Position numbers and translations under genes: made by a program. A DNA stretch of 64,000 nt, taken from the NCBI GenBank assembly GCA_023412475.1, contig JAEYNR010000017.1:113973-177972 (forward strand). The letters are read 5' to 3'. Positions 9,027-17,717 of the stretch are shown in pieces; the stretch's first letter is position 1, and the number at the start of each line of letters is the position of its first letter. Source of the DNA: Fibrobacterota bacterium (GTDB lineage Bacteria > Fibrobacterota > Chitinivibrionia > Chitinivibrionales > Chitinispirillaceae). The notes beneath the pieces are model-generated. The model searched no databases and was not told the DNA's origin. It saw only the letters and a program-made list of their open reading frames with translations.

Positions 9027-9791
9027 TTACCTCTTAAAAAGTTTCATGCCATTATTAAAGGTGATCTCTGAAACCATCTCATCGCTGCAGTCCAGAACCG
9101 ACGAGATCTCTTTTACAATAGAAATAACATTAGCCGGTTCGTTATTTCCAGTATAGCCCCTTGGCAAAAGATCCGGACTATCTGTTTCGATTAAAAGACG
9201 CTCAGGATTTACATGTACCAAAGAAGCTCTTGCTTTGCGGTTGCCCTCAAAGGTCAGTGAGCCGGAAAATGAAATGAAAAGTCCAAATTTCTGAATCCGG
9301 CTGACTAACTGCGGTGCTCCGGAATAGGAATGAATTGCCCCACCTTGGCTTACTCCCTTTTCCTGCTGCAGAAGCTCTGTGAGATCTCCCCAAGCTCTGA
9401 GACAGTGGATAGAAACCGGACGATCGAGCCTTGCGGCTAAGCGCAACTGATCAGCAAATACGCTTAACTGCTCCTTTTCATTGCCTTTTCTTAGAGAATA
9501 ATCAAGACCAATCTCCCCTACGCCAGCCTCTGGAAACGACTTGAGAACACACTCCAGCTTATCAAGCCATTTTTCTGAACGGGAGCCAACAAACCAGGGA
9601 TGAATTCCAAAAGCCGGTATAACCGAGTCATACTTCTGTGAAATTTCTACCACCCTGTCCCAGTCCTGCTCTGAGGTGGCGCAGCAAAGCATTGCACAGA
9701 CTCCTGCTTTAGAAGCCCGCTTCATAATCAAATGAAGCTTCTCTCTGAAGCGCTGGTCCTGAAGATGGCAATGGGAATCAAATAGTTTCAT
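9027..9791 (-). CDS. TatD-family metal-dependent deoxyribonuclease
   Basis: TIM-barrel metallohydrolase of the TatD family (3'-5' DNA exonuclease activity in characterised members). The N-terminal FDSHCHLQD carries the first metal ligands (HxH), followed by GEIGLDY (conserved Glu), SIHCLRAW (His), HSYSG (His) and LLIETDSPDLLPRGY (catalytic Asp). Length 254 residues, as usual. The start ATG follows a hydrophilic leader without a clear ribosome binding site. It stands alone on the minus strand. Confidence 0.92.
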   Translation of the reverse strand: MKLFDSHCHLQDQRFREKLHLIMKRASKAGVCAMLCCATSEQDWDRVVEISQKYDSVIPAFGIHPWFVGSRSEKWLDKLECVLKSFPEAGVGEIGLDYSLRKGNEKEQLSVFADQLRLAARLDRPVSIHCLRAWGDLTELLQQEKGVSQGGAIHSYSGAPQLVSRIQKFGLFISFSGSLTFEGNRKARASLVHVNPERLLIETDSPDLLPRGYTGNNEPANVISIVKEISSVLDCSDEMVSEITFNNGMKLFKR

Positions 9792-10233
9792 TTTGTGCTT
9801 TTAAGAAAACTGAGCAGACTGGATATTAACTCAGATTAAAATACATCAGGATTTCTTTTATCCTAAGGGGTGTGATTCCCGTAATATACTCAACTACATG
9901 CATTGGGAAGAATAGCACGCTTTCGAAGACGCAGGGCAAATCCAGGCGATGATATATCCAGGTCTTTAAAAGCCCCACTTTCCGCATTTTTAATGATAAT
10001 CGCTCATTTTGATCAAATAACGCAGGTTCATCCTGAACGAATCAAAAAAAGATACCTAAAAAGGCAAATTATAGTCCCAGAAAAGAGCATTTGCTTTGCA
10101 ATTAGGATTAAACACTTTACAAAACCGGTCAAATCTTTACAAATATTGATTTTTTCTTTATAAAAAATAGGAAAATTCATACCTGAAAAAGCATCATCCT
10201 ATTCCGGTTATTGATTTATGTTAAAAAATCAGA
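9792..10233. other. Intergenic DNA without a supported gene
   Basis: AT-rich spacer upstream of the 21-bp array. Open frames here (for example 9903-10163) lack a ribosome binding site and a recognisable protein pattern. It contains one copy (9907-9964) of a short repeat also found near 21.2 kb. Confidence 0.5.
9907..9964 (+). repeat. Dispersed intergenic repeat, copy 1
   Basis: This stretch and 21185-21240 can be aligned over about 57 bases in the same orientation, sharing GAAGA, GCTTTC-AA-ACGC, ATCCA, and GATAT-TCCAG-TC blocks. Nothing indicates it is coding. Confidence 0.4.
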
Positions 10234-10569
10234 GAAAAATCTTTGCAAATGGGCGAAAATTCTTTGCAAATGGATGAAAATTTATTGTCAAACAACAATT
10301 TTTCAATTAAAAACAAAGGACATCCGATAAAAAGCCCTGAAACGGCCTATAAAAAAATAGGTTACTGCTATATTAACAAGGAACGTTGTTTGTTGAAACA
10401 GGAATGTTCCTTGTTAAAACAGGATTTTTGTTTGTTGAAATAGAATCGTTGTCTGTTGAACAAACCTTCGTGCTTTATTAATAATAAATAGTGCTTGTTT
10501 AACAAACATCATTTTTAATTGAACATAGGAGAGCCTGTAATTAAAAACAGGGTATATCCCTTTAAAAGA
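10234..10569 (+). repeat. Degenerate 21-bp-period tandem array
   Basis: Sixteen successive 21-base blocks can be laid out from 10234 to 10569. The best conserved are 10381-10464, four blocks ending in TGTTGAAACAG or close variants, and 10234-10275, two blocks with CTTTGCAAATGG. Most other blocks keep TTAA or TTGAA at block positions 13-17 although the rest has drifted. Read as codons on either strand the array gives heptapeptide repeats (such as LLKQEC-S and FVQQTTI), but frames are short and lack ribosome binding sites, so it is treated as non-coding. The period equals two helical turns. Confidence 0.7.
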
Positions 10570-10816
10570 ATAAGATCGGGTGGTTGCAACACAGATTCTC
10601 GACTCGTCAGTAAGCAATAAACCATGGGGCTGCAGTTGTTTTTTTTAATAATTATAGCCAAATTTCTTTCTTATTCTTTAAAATTCTTATTCTGTTTTCT
10701 CCAACTCAACTAACTGTGCCCTTCTATCGTATTATAGATAGTAGGTCTCAGTGGTTCTTTTATGGTGGTAATATTGCATTTCATTAGCTATTTTCTGTTT
10801 TCTCTTCCAATTTATA
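10570..10816. other. Spacer between the 21-bp array and the TPR gene
   Basis: No gene is seen. It holds a weak sigma-54-like candidate at 10763-10778 and is otherwise AT-rich. Confidence 0.4.
10763..10778 (+). promoter_or_regulatory. Weak sigma-54-like promoter candidate for the TPR-ATPase operon
   Basis: TGG (10763-10765) and TTGCA (10774-10778) keep the GG-N10-GC spacing and a perfect -12 element, but the -24 element reads TGGTGG rather than TGGCAC. The expected start of transcription would be about 27 bases before the TPR start codon, as for the stronger sigma-54 sites in this window. Confidence 0.3.
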
Positions 10817-11836
10817 ATGAAATCTAAAGATTTAACTATGACAACTTACGAACAGTTCAAGTCTTATCTTCGTTCTCATAACTACAGTGCTGCGTTTGAG
10901 ACAGCACAACGGGAAGCGCTAAAAAATCCTGCACAGAAAGTTTTCTGGATGAATCAGCAGGCCATAGCTCTGATTAATGCAGGAAATATTAAAGAAGCTA
11001 CTGAGATTCTAAAAAAGGCTCTCAGTATTGATCCAGAAAGCCCCTGGACATTGTTTTTCTACTCAGAAGCAAAGCAGAAATCCGGAGATATAGCAGAGGC
11101 TTTAATTGGGTATGAGGAGTTAGTTGGCAACGAGAAACTTGCCAGACGTGCTCAAAGAGGGGCTCTGGAATGTCTTATTCATCTTAAAGAATGGAACAGG
11201 GCACTCGATTGCATTTCACAATGGAATCTCCCGCCCCAAGAGAGCTGCAGATTTCAAATTCAGGCGCTTACCGGGTTAAACCGTACAGATGAGGCATTTT
11301 CTTTATGCAACCTTTGGCTTCAGACTTCACCTGACAACAAAGCCGCACTCTGGCTCCTGGTAATGCTGGAGATTTCCCGCTACGGGCTTGATACCGTACG
11401 CCTGAAATATGAGCGGTTAGCCAAAATTCCATCCAAACCGCCAATTTATGGGGAAATCCATGCATACCTTTGCAAAAAATCGGGAAAAATTGATAAAGCA
11501 ATAAGTCAGTATCAGAAATTGCAGACTAAAACTCAAGATCCCTCAATATTGCGTAAAAAAGCTTTTGCGCTGGCTAAATCCGGGCAGGAACTGCAGGCCA
11601 TACCTTTACTTGAAGAACTTTTGCGTGTCTCACCTGCAGATACTTTTCTACACTCCAGCTACTCAGCAGCCTGTAACCGCAGCAGCAATCTGGAACGGGC
11701 CTGGAAATTTTACCATGAACTGTTAAGCCTTAATCCCGATGATATGCGGATATTCGGACGAATAAAAAAGATACAGAAGAAACTGGAAGAATCATCCGGT
11801 GAATCTGATAATTCTGATTCGGAAACCACCCTATGA
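10817..11836 (+). CDS. TPR-repeat protein coupled to the ATPase-PglZ gene
   Basis: A 339-residue protein made of tetratricopeptide-like helical pairs, for example around ALINAGNIKEATEILKKALSIDPESP, AYLCKKSGKIDKAISQYQKL and ALAKSGQELQAIPLLEELLRVSP. No signal peptide or membrane segment is seen, so it is cytoplasmic. The C-terminus is acidic and serine-rich. Its stop overlaps the start of the next gene in an ATGA arrangement, so the two are translationally coupled; a scaffold or adaptor role for the large ATPase is the simplest inference. A second Met (residue 13, MTTYEQF) is a possible start; neither has a clear ribosome binding site. Confidence 0.75.
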   Translation: MKSKDLTMTTYEQFKSYLRSHNYSAAFETAQREALKNPAQKVFWMNQQAIALINAGNIKEATEILKKALSIDPESPWTLFFYSEAKQKSGDIAEALIGYEELVGNEKLARRAQRGALECLIHLKEWNRALDCISQWNLPPQESCRFQIQALTGLNRTDEAFSLCNLWLQTSPDNKAALWLLVMLEISRYGLDTVRLKYERLAKIPSKPPIYGEIHAYLCKKSGKIDKAISQYQKLQTKTQDPSILRKKAFALAKSGQELQAIPLLEELLRVSPADTFLHSSYSAACNRSSNLERAWKFYHELLSLNPDDMRIFGRIKKIQKKLEESSGESDNSDSETTL

Positions 11837-14800
11837 ATCAACCATCACTGCAAAAGTATACTATTGGAGACCTCATTGATGTACCGCCGGTACAAACCGT
11901 AATCCGTCTCGAACAAAGCATCAGTGAACCCGGCAATATTGTCAATTCTTTTGTGTTCACCGCAGATGTGGATACTCATTTTCAGGTTTTATCCCAGTCA
12001 TTTCTTCAGCAGCACGGACAGGGCTATTTTCTTCAGGGAGATTTTGGCTCAGGGAAAAGTCACTTTCTTGCAGCTCTGGCCGCCTGGTTTTCAGAAGTTT
12101 CAGGAAGCGATCAGTTGACTTCCCAACATTCGGGACTGGAAAAAATCAGAGCATCATCAAAACATCTTCTTGCAGTGTCGATCTCTTTGGTTAATTATCG
12201 CAGCAATACCTCCCTGGAAAACATTATAACCGGGGCAATAGAAGAGAAACTAAATACATTAAACATCAAAAAAGCTATTTCGGTTCAAAGCAGGTTTCTT
12301 AACTATCTGGAAAACATTCTTACTGACCCTGTGCTGCATAAAGAATTCTGCTCCAGATTCGGAATTTCTTCACCATCAATCGAACAATGGATCGACAAGC
12401 ATCGCCAGGAAGCACACACCAAAGGCCTCCTGTTCATCAAAAGCAAAGGGCTTGATGGTTCAGAACTCTATTCCAAAGAAAGATATCAGGTATTTCAAAC
12501 CGCTATTGAAACTGTCATAGAAGCAGGATTTAATGGGATTGTTCTGCTGATTGATGAGCTGTCGGAATTTTTTCGCTCCAAACCAGACAGTACTTCTCTT
12601 AATGAAGATGCCCGTACACTGCAGCTTTTAGGAGAAATAAGTAAAAGCAGCCCCCTGTGGATTATTGCAGCTGTTCAGGAGAGCATAGAGCGCACCGGAG
12701 ATGTTGCACAAGCTACATTCCGTAAAATCAAAGATCGCTTTCCTGTTAAGCTGCATCTTTCCACTCTACACATAAAAGATCTTATCTCCCGTCGTCTCAT
12801 TAAAATGAGGCCGGATGCAGATGCTATTGTGTTTCGCATATACGAAGAATACTGCAGACATTTTCCTGGATTCAATATTACTCCAGCCCTTTTCAGAAGC
12901 ATATATCCTGTACATCCTTTGACATTATCACTTCTTGAAGGATTAGGAGATCTTTTCTCTCAGCACCGTGGAATCGTAGATTTTGTCCATTCTCAAATAG
13001 CAGGTGATCCTGGTAGAAACATAGCCGGAAGTCTGGAGAGACCCTGTACAAATCTTGTTTCTCCAGATGCAATCTACAATCATTTTGCGCCCAGAATTGC
13101 CGAATTCTCATCTTTCTATATCTATCCCTCTCATATAATACCACACCTGGATGAAACGATTGAAGAATGTATTGATGATGAACAGGACATAATCCTTTGT
13201 CGAAGATTAGTCCGGATTCTTGTGCTTTACGCTATCCATCCTGCTGCAACTGCCCCTTCGGTAAGAGTGCTGGCAGAGCTGGTTTCCTGCATGCTTTCTT
13301 TTCAGGACCCCGATGCTAATAGCCAATATGTATCAGAAGTACTCCTGGATCCGATTGCAGAAAAAAGCAGATTTCTTAAAAAAAAGAATTCCCCGAACGG
13401 CAATCCACTGGATGCGATTTACATAGTAAGCTCCAGTGAAGATCAGGGTAAAATTTTACGCTCAAGAATTAACCGTGTCTTAAACGATATTGCCCCGGAT
13501 GATTCAAGAATTTTTTCCCATCCTCTCTCCGAATTGCCCGAATCCTATTCATGGCCAGGACCTTCAATATGGAACAGACCGGTTGAACGTACCACCATTT
13601 GGCGGCAAAGTACTCGTAAAGTCGCAGTATTCTATCTACATACTGGTAATGAATTTTCAATCGAACAGCAGATCAGTGAACTGCTATATACTGCCAGAAT
13701 CGATATGGCGCTGGTAATTTCTATACAAGATGTAAAATTGAATTGTAAAAACACTGCAGTATGGGTTATCCACCCGGAGAGCGCCGGGAGTTCATTGTTA
13801 AAGGAGTATTTTGCATGCAGGATGATAGCCGGTGAACTCAGGACCGCTAATCCATCCGATGCACCTCAGATCCCCCAGTTACAAGAGTTGTTAAAAAAGC
13901 TTGAACCTGCCGTTCAGCAACATTTACTGCAGCATATTTACATGGGTAAATTCTGCGACTCCTCTATTGAACTGGAGCCTTCTGTGCGAGAGATAAAACG
14001 ATTTGACAGGATCATAGAAACTGCTGCAGAACAGATTCTGGAAGCCCGTTATCCCCGTTTCAAGGAGATTGCTTCAAGAAGCATTCCCCCATCTTTGCGC
14101 TACTATCAGCGACTATTCGATGAATTAATAATTCCAGGAACTATTTCACTGAAAGATGCACGCACCCAGGGTCTATCTGAAGCAATAGAGACTATGGCTG
14201 TTCCGTTAGGGCTTGTTGAAGTAAAATCCGGTAACTACCTGCTGGCTCCTAATCCTGTTTCCAGCCAGTTCCTTTCGTGGTTTTTTGGACTGCTGCCGGT
14301 CTCAGGTCAAATTCCTGTATCAAATCTTCTCATAAAACTGCAAACTGATGTGTATGGTACTCCGCATGATCTGGCATGTTTTCTCATTGCATCTCTTGCC
14401 TACTGCGGTCATATCTCATTAATAAACAAAGGCCGTACTGTACCTATTGACTTTATTAAACTGATGAGTATTGATCAGTTTGAATATATTGCTCCTGGAG
14501 AGCTTATCAATCAGGCTGACCGGGAAACTATTGTTAGTTCATGTTCATTTTTAGTCGGCTCTCTTTCAGGTGAATCTTTCGGACTTAGACAGCAGCGTGA
14601 TATCTGGCAGGCGATTCTTAAATTTAAAACCAGTGGCACATCACTGATAAGCGAACTGGATCGTAAAATCAAATCACTCTCAGGATTTTCAGCTTTCAGT
14701 AGCTTTGATTTTGATAGTATTAACCGCAAATGTGTGTCTCTTTGCAAAGTTCTTGATGAGATAAAAACCTCTTACAGTGCCCGTGAAGGATTGGAGCGTT

Positions 14801-16815
14801 TTCTGATTTCATGGAGAAACTCCGGTTTGACATCAGAGGATATTACCAGTCTGCGGCAAATGGACCGCTTCCTTGGCCGCCATGCAGAAAGAATAGTTTT
14901 TATCAATCATTATCTTCATCATCATTCGGTAACAGAAGCATCATCTGCAGACATGGAAACCTCTCAAAGCAGGGACAATATATTAATGATGCTGCAGCAG
15001 CCGCATATTATGATTGTTCCTGACGAAGGAGATCAACTGCAGACAGTATTTGAGGCTTTTCGTCAATGCTATATGCAGAAATATTCAACAGATCATGCAT
15101 CTTTTCAGAAATCGCGTAAAAAAGCTTCTGTATCCAGACATTCCTTAAAAGCTTTGCAGACAATCCGCCGTCTTGCAGCTATTATTGCTCTTGATCGTCC
15201 CAGAGGCAGCCGTCAGCTTCTGGATGAACTGGATAAACCAGCTCCTGCCGTTTGTACAAGAAATACGGCTGAAGAGTTGCTTCGTTCTCCTCTGTGTAGT
15301 TGTGGATATCAATGCGGCACTTCTCCGCAACAGAACAACACGCCTGATCCGGAATCCTTGATCCAGAGAATCCTGAGTGATTATGCAGAAATTCTTTGCA
15401 CTTCTCAGGTGCTTGAGGCCGTTTCCGCCCGGGCATTCGCTCTGCGGGACATAGACAAGTGCTCTTCAGAACGACTTCAGAACCTGCATATTTTTCTAAA
15501 AGACAATGACTCTGCAAGCTCCCTTGCTTTATGCGATCTCCTCGATGACTCAACAGTTACAGAACTGAATAAAGCGCTCTCCGGATATACTGCAATAGAA
15601 AAAAGAAGTCTTGATGCCCTTGAAAACGAGCTTGCCGGCCGCCGTCTAACCCCTTCACGGATAAGGGAACTGTTTAATGAGTGGCTTGGAAATTCTTCAG
15701 GTGAAACGATCCTGTCAATAGAGCAGAACACAGGCTCATCAGAATACAGCAAGATGGAATCACTTCTCTGGCCCTGTCTTCACCAGAATATTTTTCAAAA
15801 CTCCATTCATGAACCAAAGATTTTGAATCCTCAACTGCAGTCTTTATCATCATTGCTCGAGCAGCAGTATCCATCAAAAAAGCTTTCAACTATTTTTGAC
15901 AGGACCCCAACAACTGATCTTTTCGACTTTATATGCAAAGAGCCTTTGCATCACTCTGCCATACAGGCTGCCTGGAACATCCTCTGTAATCGCTTACTGA
16001 GCAATGCAGAACCGGTGCCAGAACATCCTTATTCCAGTTTTATAGACAATTCAGAAGGTGTGCGTATTAAAAACCGCCTGCTTGCTTTAAAAGGGTTTTC
16101 CCGGAGTTACGCTTCCACTTTCCCTTCGAAACTGCGGGCACGTCTTACAGCAGCATTTCTTTATAATGACTCCTGGACAACCCCTCAGCTTAAAAGAACG
16201 ATTCAGGAAAAAATGGAAAAGATCACGGCTGAGAGCAATGACTGGTTTCAAACACTGCCCCCGGTAAAAAAAATTAACTACTCCGATTGTTCTACAATCA
16301 TACTTATCGATGGAGTCTCAATAGATGTCTGGTTGGAAGTCTTTGCAACTAATTCTGCACTTTTCAATAATGCAATCACATGCATTCACCGGCTCTCTGT
16401 ACCAAGTCTGACTATTGATAGCATTAATGAACTTTTCAGCTTTCCGGCTAAAAGCGATCCTGCAGAAAAGCTTGCTGATCTTCAGGTTAACTATATTACC
16501 ATATCGGGAAATGAAGACCGTTTGTGGAAAGATCTTATTCCCAGATCATCACCTGACAAACCACAGCTTGTCAGAATATCGGTTTTTGATGAGCAGGCAC
16601 ATACAGGCAGCATCCGCATCCACGAGATGCCTGCACTGCTTCAGAACTTGCTTGCCAGAAACATTCCACCGCTTCAAGATCTGTGCAAAGAAGAAAAAAG
16701 AACGCTTGTTATGACCTCTGATCATGGGTTCTCAGTTACACCCAAAGGGCTTTCACATGGTAAGGGGGGCCCTTACGAACAATCCATTTTCAGGGTTGAT
16801 TGGCAGTTTGGGTAG
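11833..16815 (+). CDS. BrxC/PglY-like (DUF6079-type) ATPase fused to a C-terminal PglZ-like domain
   Basis: A 1660-residue protein. The N-terminus (GDLIDVPPVQTVIRLEQ) and P-loop region resemble the DUF6079/PglY/BrxC ATPases of phage-resistance loci. Walker A is GDFGSGKS at residues 69-76 and Walker B IVLLIDELSEFF at 236-247. A long helical middle part (about 400-1450) shows no motif I can name. The last ~175 residues look like a PglZ-type alkaline-phosphatase-fold domain: LIDGVSID with D1493, PSLTIDS, TSDHGF with D1630-H1631, and SHGKGG with H1642. In BREX/Pgl loci the ATPase and PglZ are separate genes, so the fusion is unusual. No PglX-like methyltransferase lies in the window. It is coupled by ATGA to the TPR gene. 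The ATPase call is firm; family and defence role are inferred. Confidence 0.75.
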   Translation: MNQPSLQKYTIGDLIDVPPVQTVIRLEQSISEPGNIVNSFVFTADVDTHFQVLSQSFLQQHGQGYFLQGDFGSGKSHFLAALAAWFSEVSGSDQLTSQHSGLEKIRASSKHLLAVSISLVNYRSNTSLENIITGAIEEKLNTLNIKKAISVQSRFLNYLENILTDPVLHKEFCSRFGISSPSIEQWIDKHRQEAHTKGLLFIKSKGLDGSELYSKERYQVFQTAIETVIEAGFNGIVLLIDELSEFFRSKPDSTSLNEDARTLQLLGEISKSSPLWIIAAVQESIERTGDVAQATFRKIKDRFPVKLHLSTLHIKDLISRRLIKMRPDADAIVFRIYEEYCRHFPGFNITPALFRSIYPVHPLTLSLLEGLGDLFSQHRGIVDFVHSQIAGDPGRNIAGSLERPCTNLVSPDAIYNHFAPRIAEFSSFYIYPSHIIPHLDETIEECIDDEQDIILCRRLVRILVLYAIHPAATAPSVRVLAELVSCMLSFQDPDANSQYVSEVLLDPIAEKSRFLKKKNSPNGNPLDAIYIVSSSEDQGKILRSRINRVLNDIAPDDSRIFSHPLSELPESYSWPGPSIWNRPVERTTIWRQSTRKVAVFYLHTGNEFSIEQQISELLYTARIDMALVISIQDVKLNCKNTAVWVIHPESAGSSLLKEYFACRMIAGELRTANPSDAPQIPQLQELLKKLEPAVQQHLLQHIYMGKFCDSSIELEPSVREIKRFDRIIETAAEQILEARYPRFKEIASRSIPPSLRYYQRLFDELIIPGTISLKDARTQGLSEAIETMAVPLGLVEVKSGNYLLAPNPVSSQFLSWFFGLLPVSGQIPVSNLLIKLQTDVYGTPHDLACFLIASLAYCGHISLINKGRTVPIDFIKLMSIDQFEYIAPGELINQADRETIVSSCSFLVGSLSGESFGLRQQRDIWQAILKFKTSGTSLISELDRKIKSLSGFSAFSSFDFDSINRKCVSLCKVLDEIKTSYSAREGLERFLISWRNSGLTSEDITSLRQMDRFLGRHAERIVFINHYLHHHSVTEASSADMETSQSRDNILMMLQQPHIMIVPDEGDQLQTVFEAFRQCYMQKYSTDHASFQKSRKKASVSRHSLKALQTIRRLAAIIALDRPRGSRQLLDELDKPAPAVCTRNTAEELLRSPLCSCGYQCGTSPQQNNTPDPESLIQRILSDYAEILCTSQVLEAVSARAFALRDIDKCSSERLQNLHIFLKDNDSASSLALCDLLDDSTVTELNKALSGYTAIEKRSLDALENELAGRRLTPSRIRELFNEWLGNSSGETILSIEQNTGSSEYSKMESLLWPCLHQNIFQNSIHEPKILNPQLQSLSSLLEQQYPSKKLSTIFDRTPTTDLFDFICKEPLHHSAIQAAWNILCNRLLSNAEPVPEHPYSSFIDNSEGVRIKNRLLALKGFSRSYASTFPSKLRARLTAAFLYNDSWTTPQLKRTIQEKMEKITAESNDWFQTLPPVKKINYSDCSTIILIDGVSIDVWLEVFATNSALFNNAITCIHRLSVPSLTIDSINELFSFPAKSDPAEKLADLQVNYITISGNEDRLWKDLIPRSSPDKPQLVRISVFDEQAHTGSIRIHEMPALLQNLLARNIPPLQDLCKEEKRTLVMTSDHGFSVTPKGLSHGKGGPYEQSIFRVDWQFG

Positions 16816-16880
16816 ATGTATACTTTTTTTGCTGTCCCAAAAGGAGAACAGCTTCAGGGAGAAAGGAAAAGACTAAAAAT

Positions 16881-17717
16881 ATGGGTGAAAGCGTAAAAAA
16901 CGAACTGTTCAGATTACAGCCCCGATTTCTTTATCTGGAACTTTTTTTCTTATATGCAATTGCTTCTTTCTGTATCATATCGTGGTTTCCTCCAATCATT
17001 TCTCTTTTAGCCTACGAAGGAATATTGCGCTCAGCAATTAAGGCCTCCCTTTTTCTGAATTTCACTGCTTTTGTAATTTTCCTTCTTTATAGATTCATAA
17101 AGGGTGAAATGAATCGTGTCTCTGTTATAATTACAGATGATCAGATTATAAAAAAAGGCTTCTCCCGAACCACGTCGGTTCGTCTTTCAGATATTAATAA
17201 TATTCAATATGTCAGAGTACCTGGGATTCGCGGTTTTCTTAAACTCAGCACATCAGATAACGTGCTGAAAGTTCCCTTGTTCCTTGAACACACAATAACA
17301 TTAATTTCATCATTGCAAAGCAGACTCAGTGAGAATCCGAATGTTTTAGCAAGCATCAATGACACAAAGCTATTTGAAGATGTGAGAGTATTTCAGGATT
17401 CATACCAGCGTTCCCTGAGGGCTTTTTCTCCACTTATTCAGATATCCCTTTCCCTGTTTATTTTCAACACAATTGTTGCAGTTGAATTCTGGGAATTTGC
17501 TCTTATTCCGACCCTATTATTCGCAATGACCGGCCTCTTTCTTCCATCGTTTGGATACTATATAGCCGATGTCAAAATAAATCATTCTGTCAGAAACCTT
17601 TTCAGATCCGATACCGCGGAAATTCATAACAGTGGCATGGAATATCTCTACAGCGGATTTCTCATGTTCACCCTGTATCTTTTTATCGGTATTCTTTTTA
17701 AGGCTGTCTTTCTGTGA
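16881..17717 (+). CDS. Membrane protein with a PH-like domain between two pairs of membrane segments
   Basis: A 278-residue protein with two N-terminal membrane segments (YLELFFLYAIASFCIISWF and ASLFLNFTAFVIFLLY), a cytoplasmic beta-rich part (about residues 75-150: RVSVIITDDQIIKKGFSRTTSVRL...) resembling the bacterial PH-like (bPH2/YdbS) fold, and two more C-terminal segments. The start MGESVKN (16881) is preferred over an upstream in-frame ATG because the extra residues are not protein-like and an AGGA box precedes it. It lies 65 bases after the ATPase-PglZ gene, and its stop overlaps the GTG start of the dihydrouridine synthase in a GTGA arrangement. Function unknown. Confidence 0.65.
   Translation: MGESVKNELFRLQPRFLYLELFFLYAIASFCIISWFPPIISLLAYEGILRSAIKASLFLNFTAFVIFLLYRFIKGEMNRVSVIITDDQIIKKGFSRTTSVRLSDINNIQYVRVPGIRGFLKLSTSDNVLKVPLFLEHTITLISSLQSRLSENPNVLASINDTKLFEDVRVFQDSYQRSLRAFSPLIQISLSLFIFNTIVAVEFWEFALIPTLLFAMTGLFLPSFGYYIADVKINHSVRNLFRSDTAEIHNSGMEYLYSGFLMFTLYLFIGILFKAVFL

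Noticed and set aside
9903..10163. 86-residue frame as a gene
   Set aside because: No ribosome binding site, odd composition, and it overlaps the dispersed repeat.
10243..10443. Plus-strand frame with heptapeptide repeats, as a coiled-coil gene
   Set aside because: It lies wholly inside the 21-bp array, has no ribosome binding site, and the opposite strand gives a similar periodic frame; the period explains both.
11833..16815. Complete BREX system
   Set aside because: No PglX methyltransferase, BrxA, BrxB or BrxL-like gene is in the window; only ATPase and PglZ-like parts are present.
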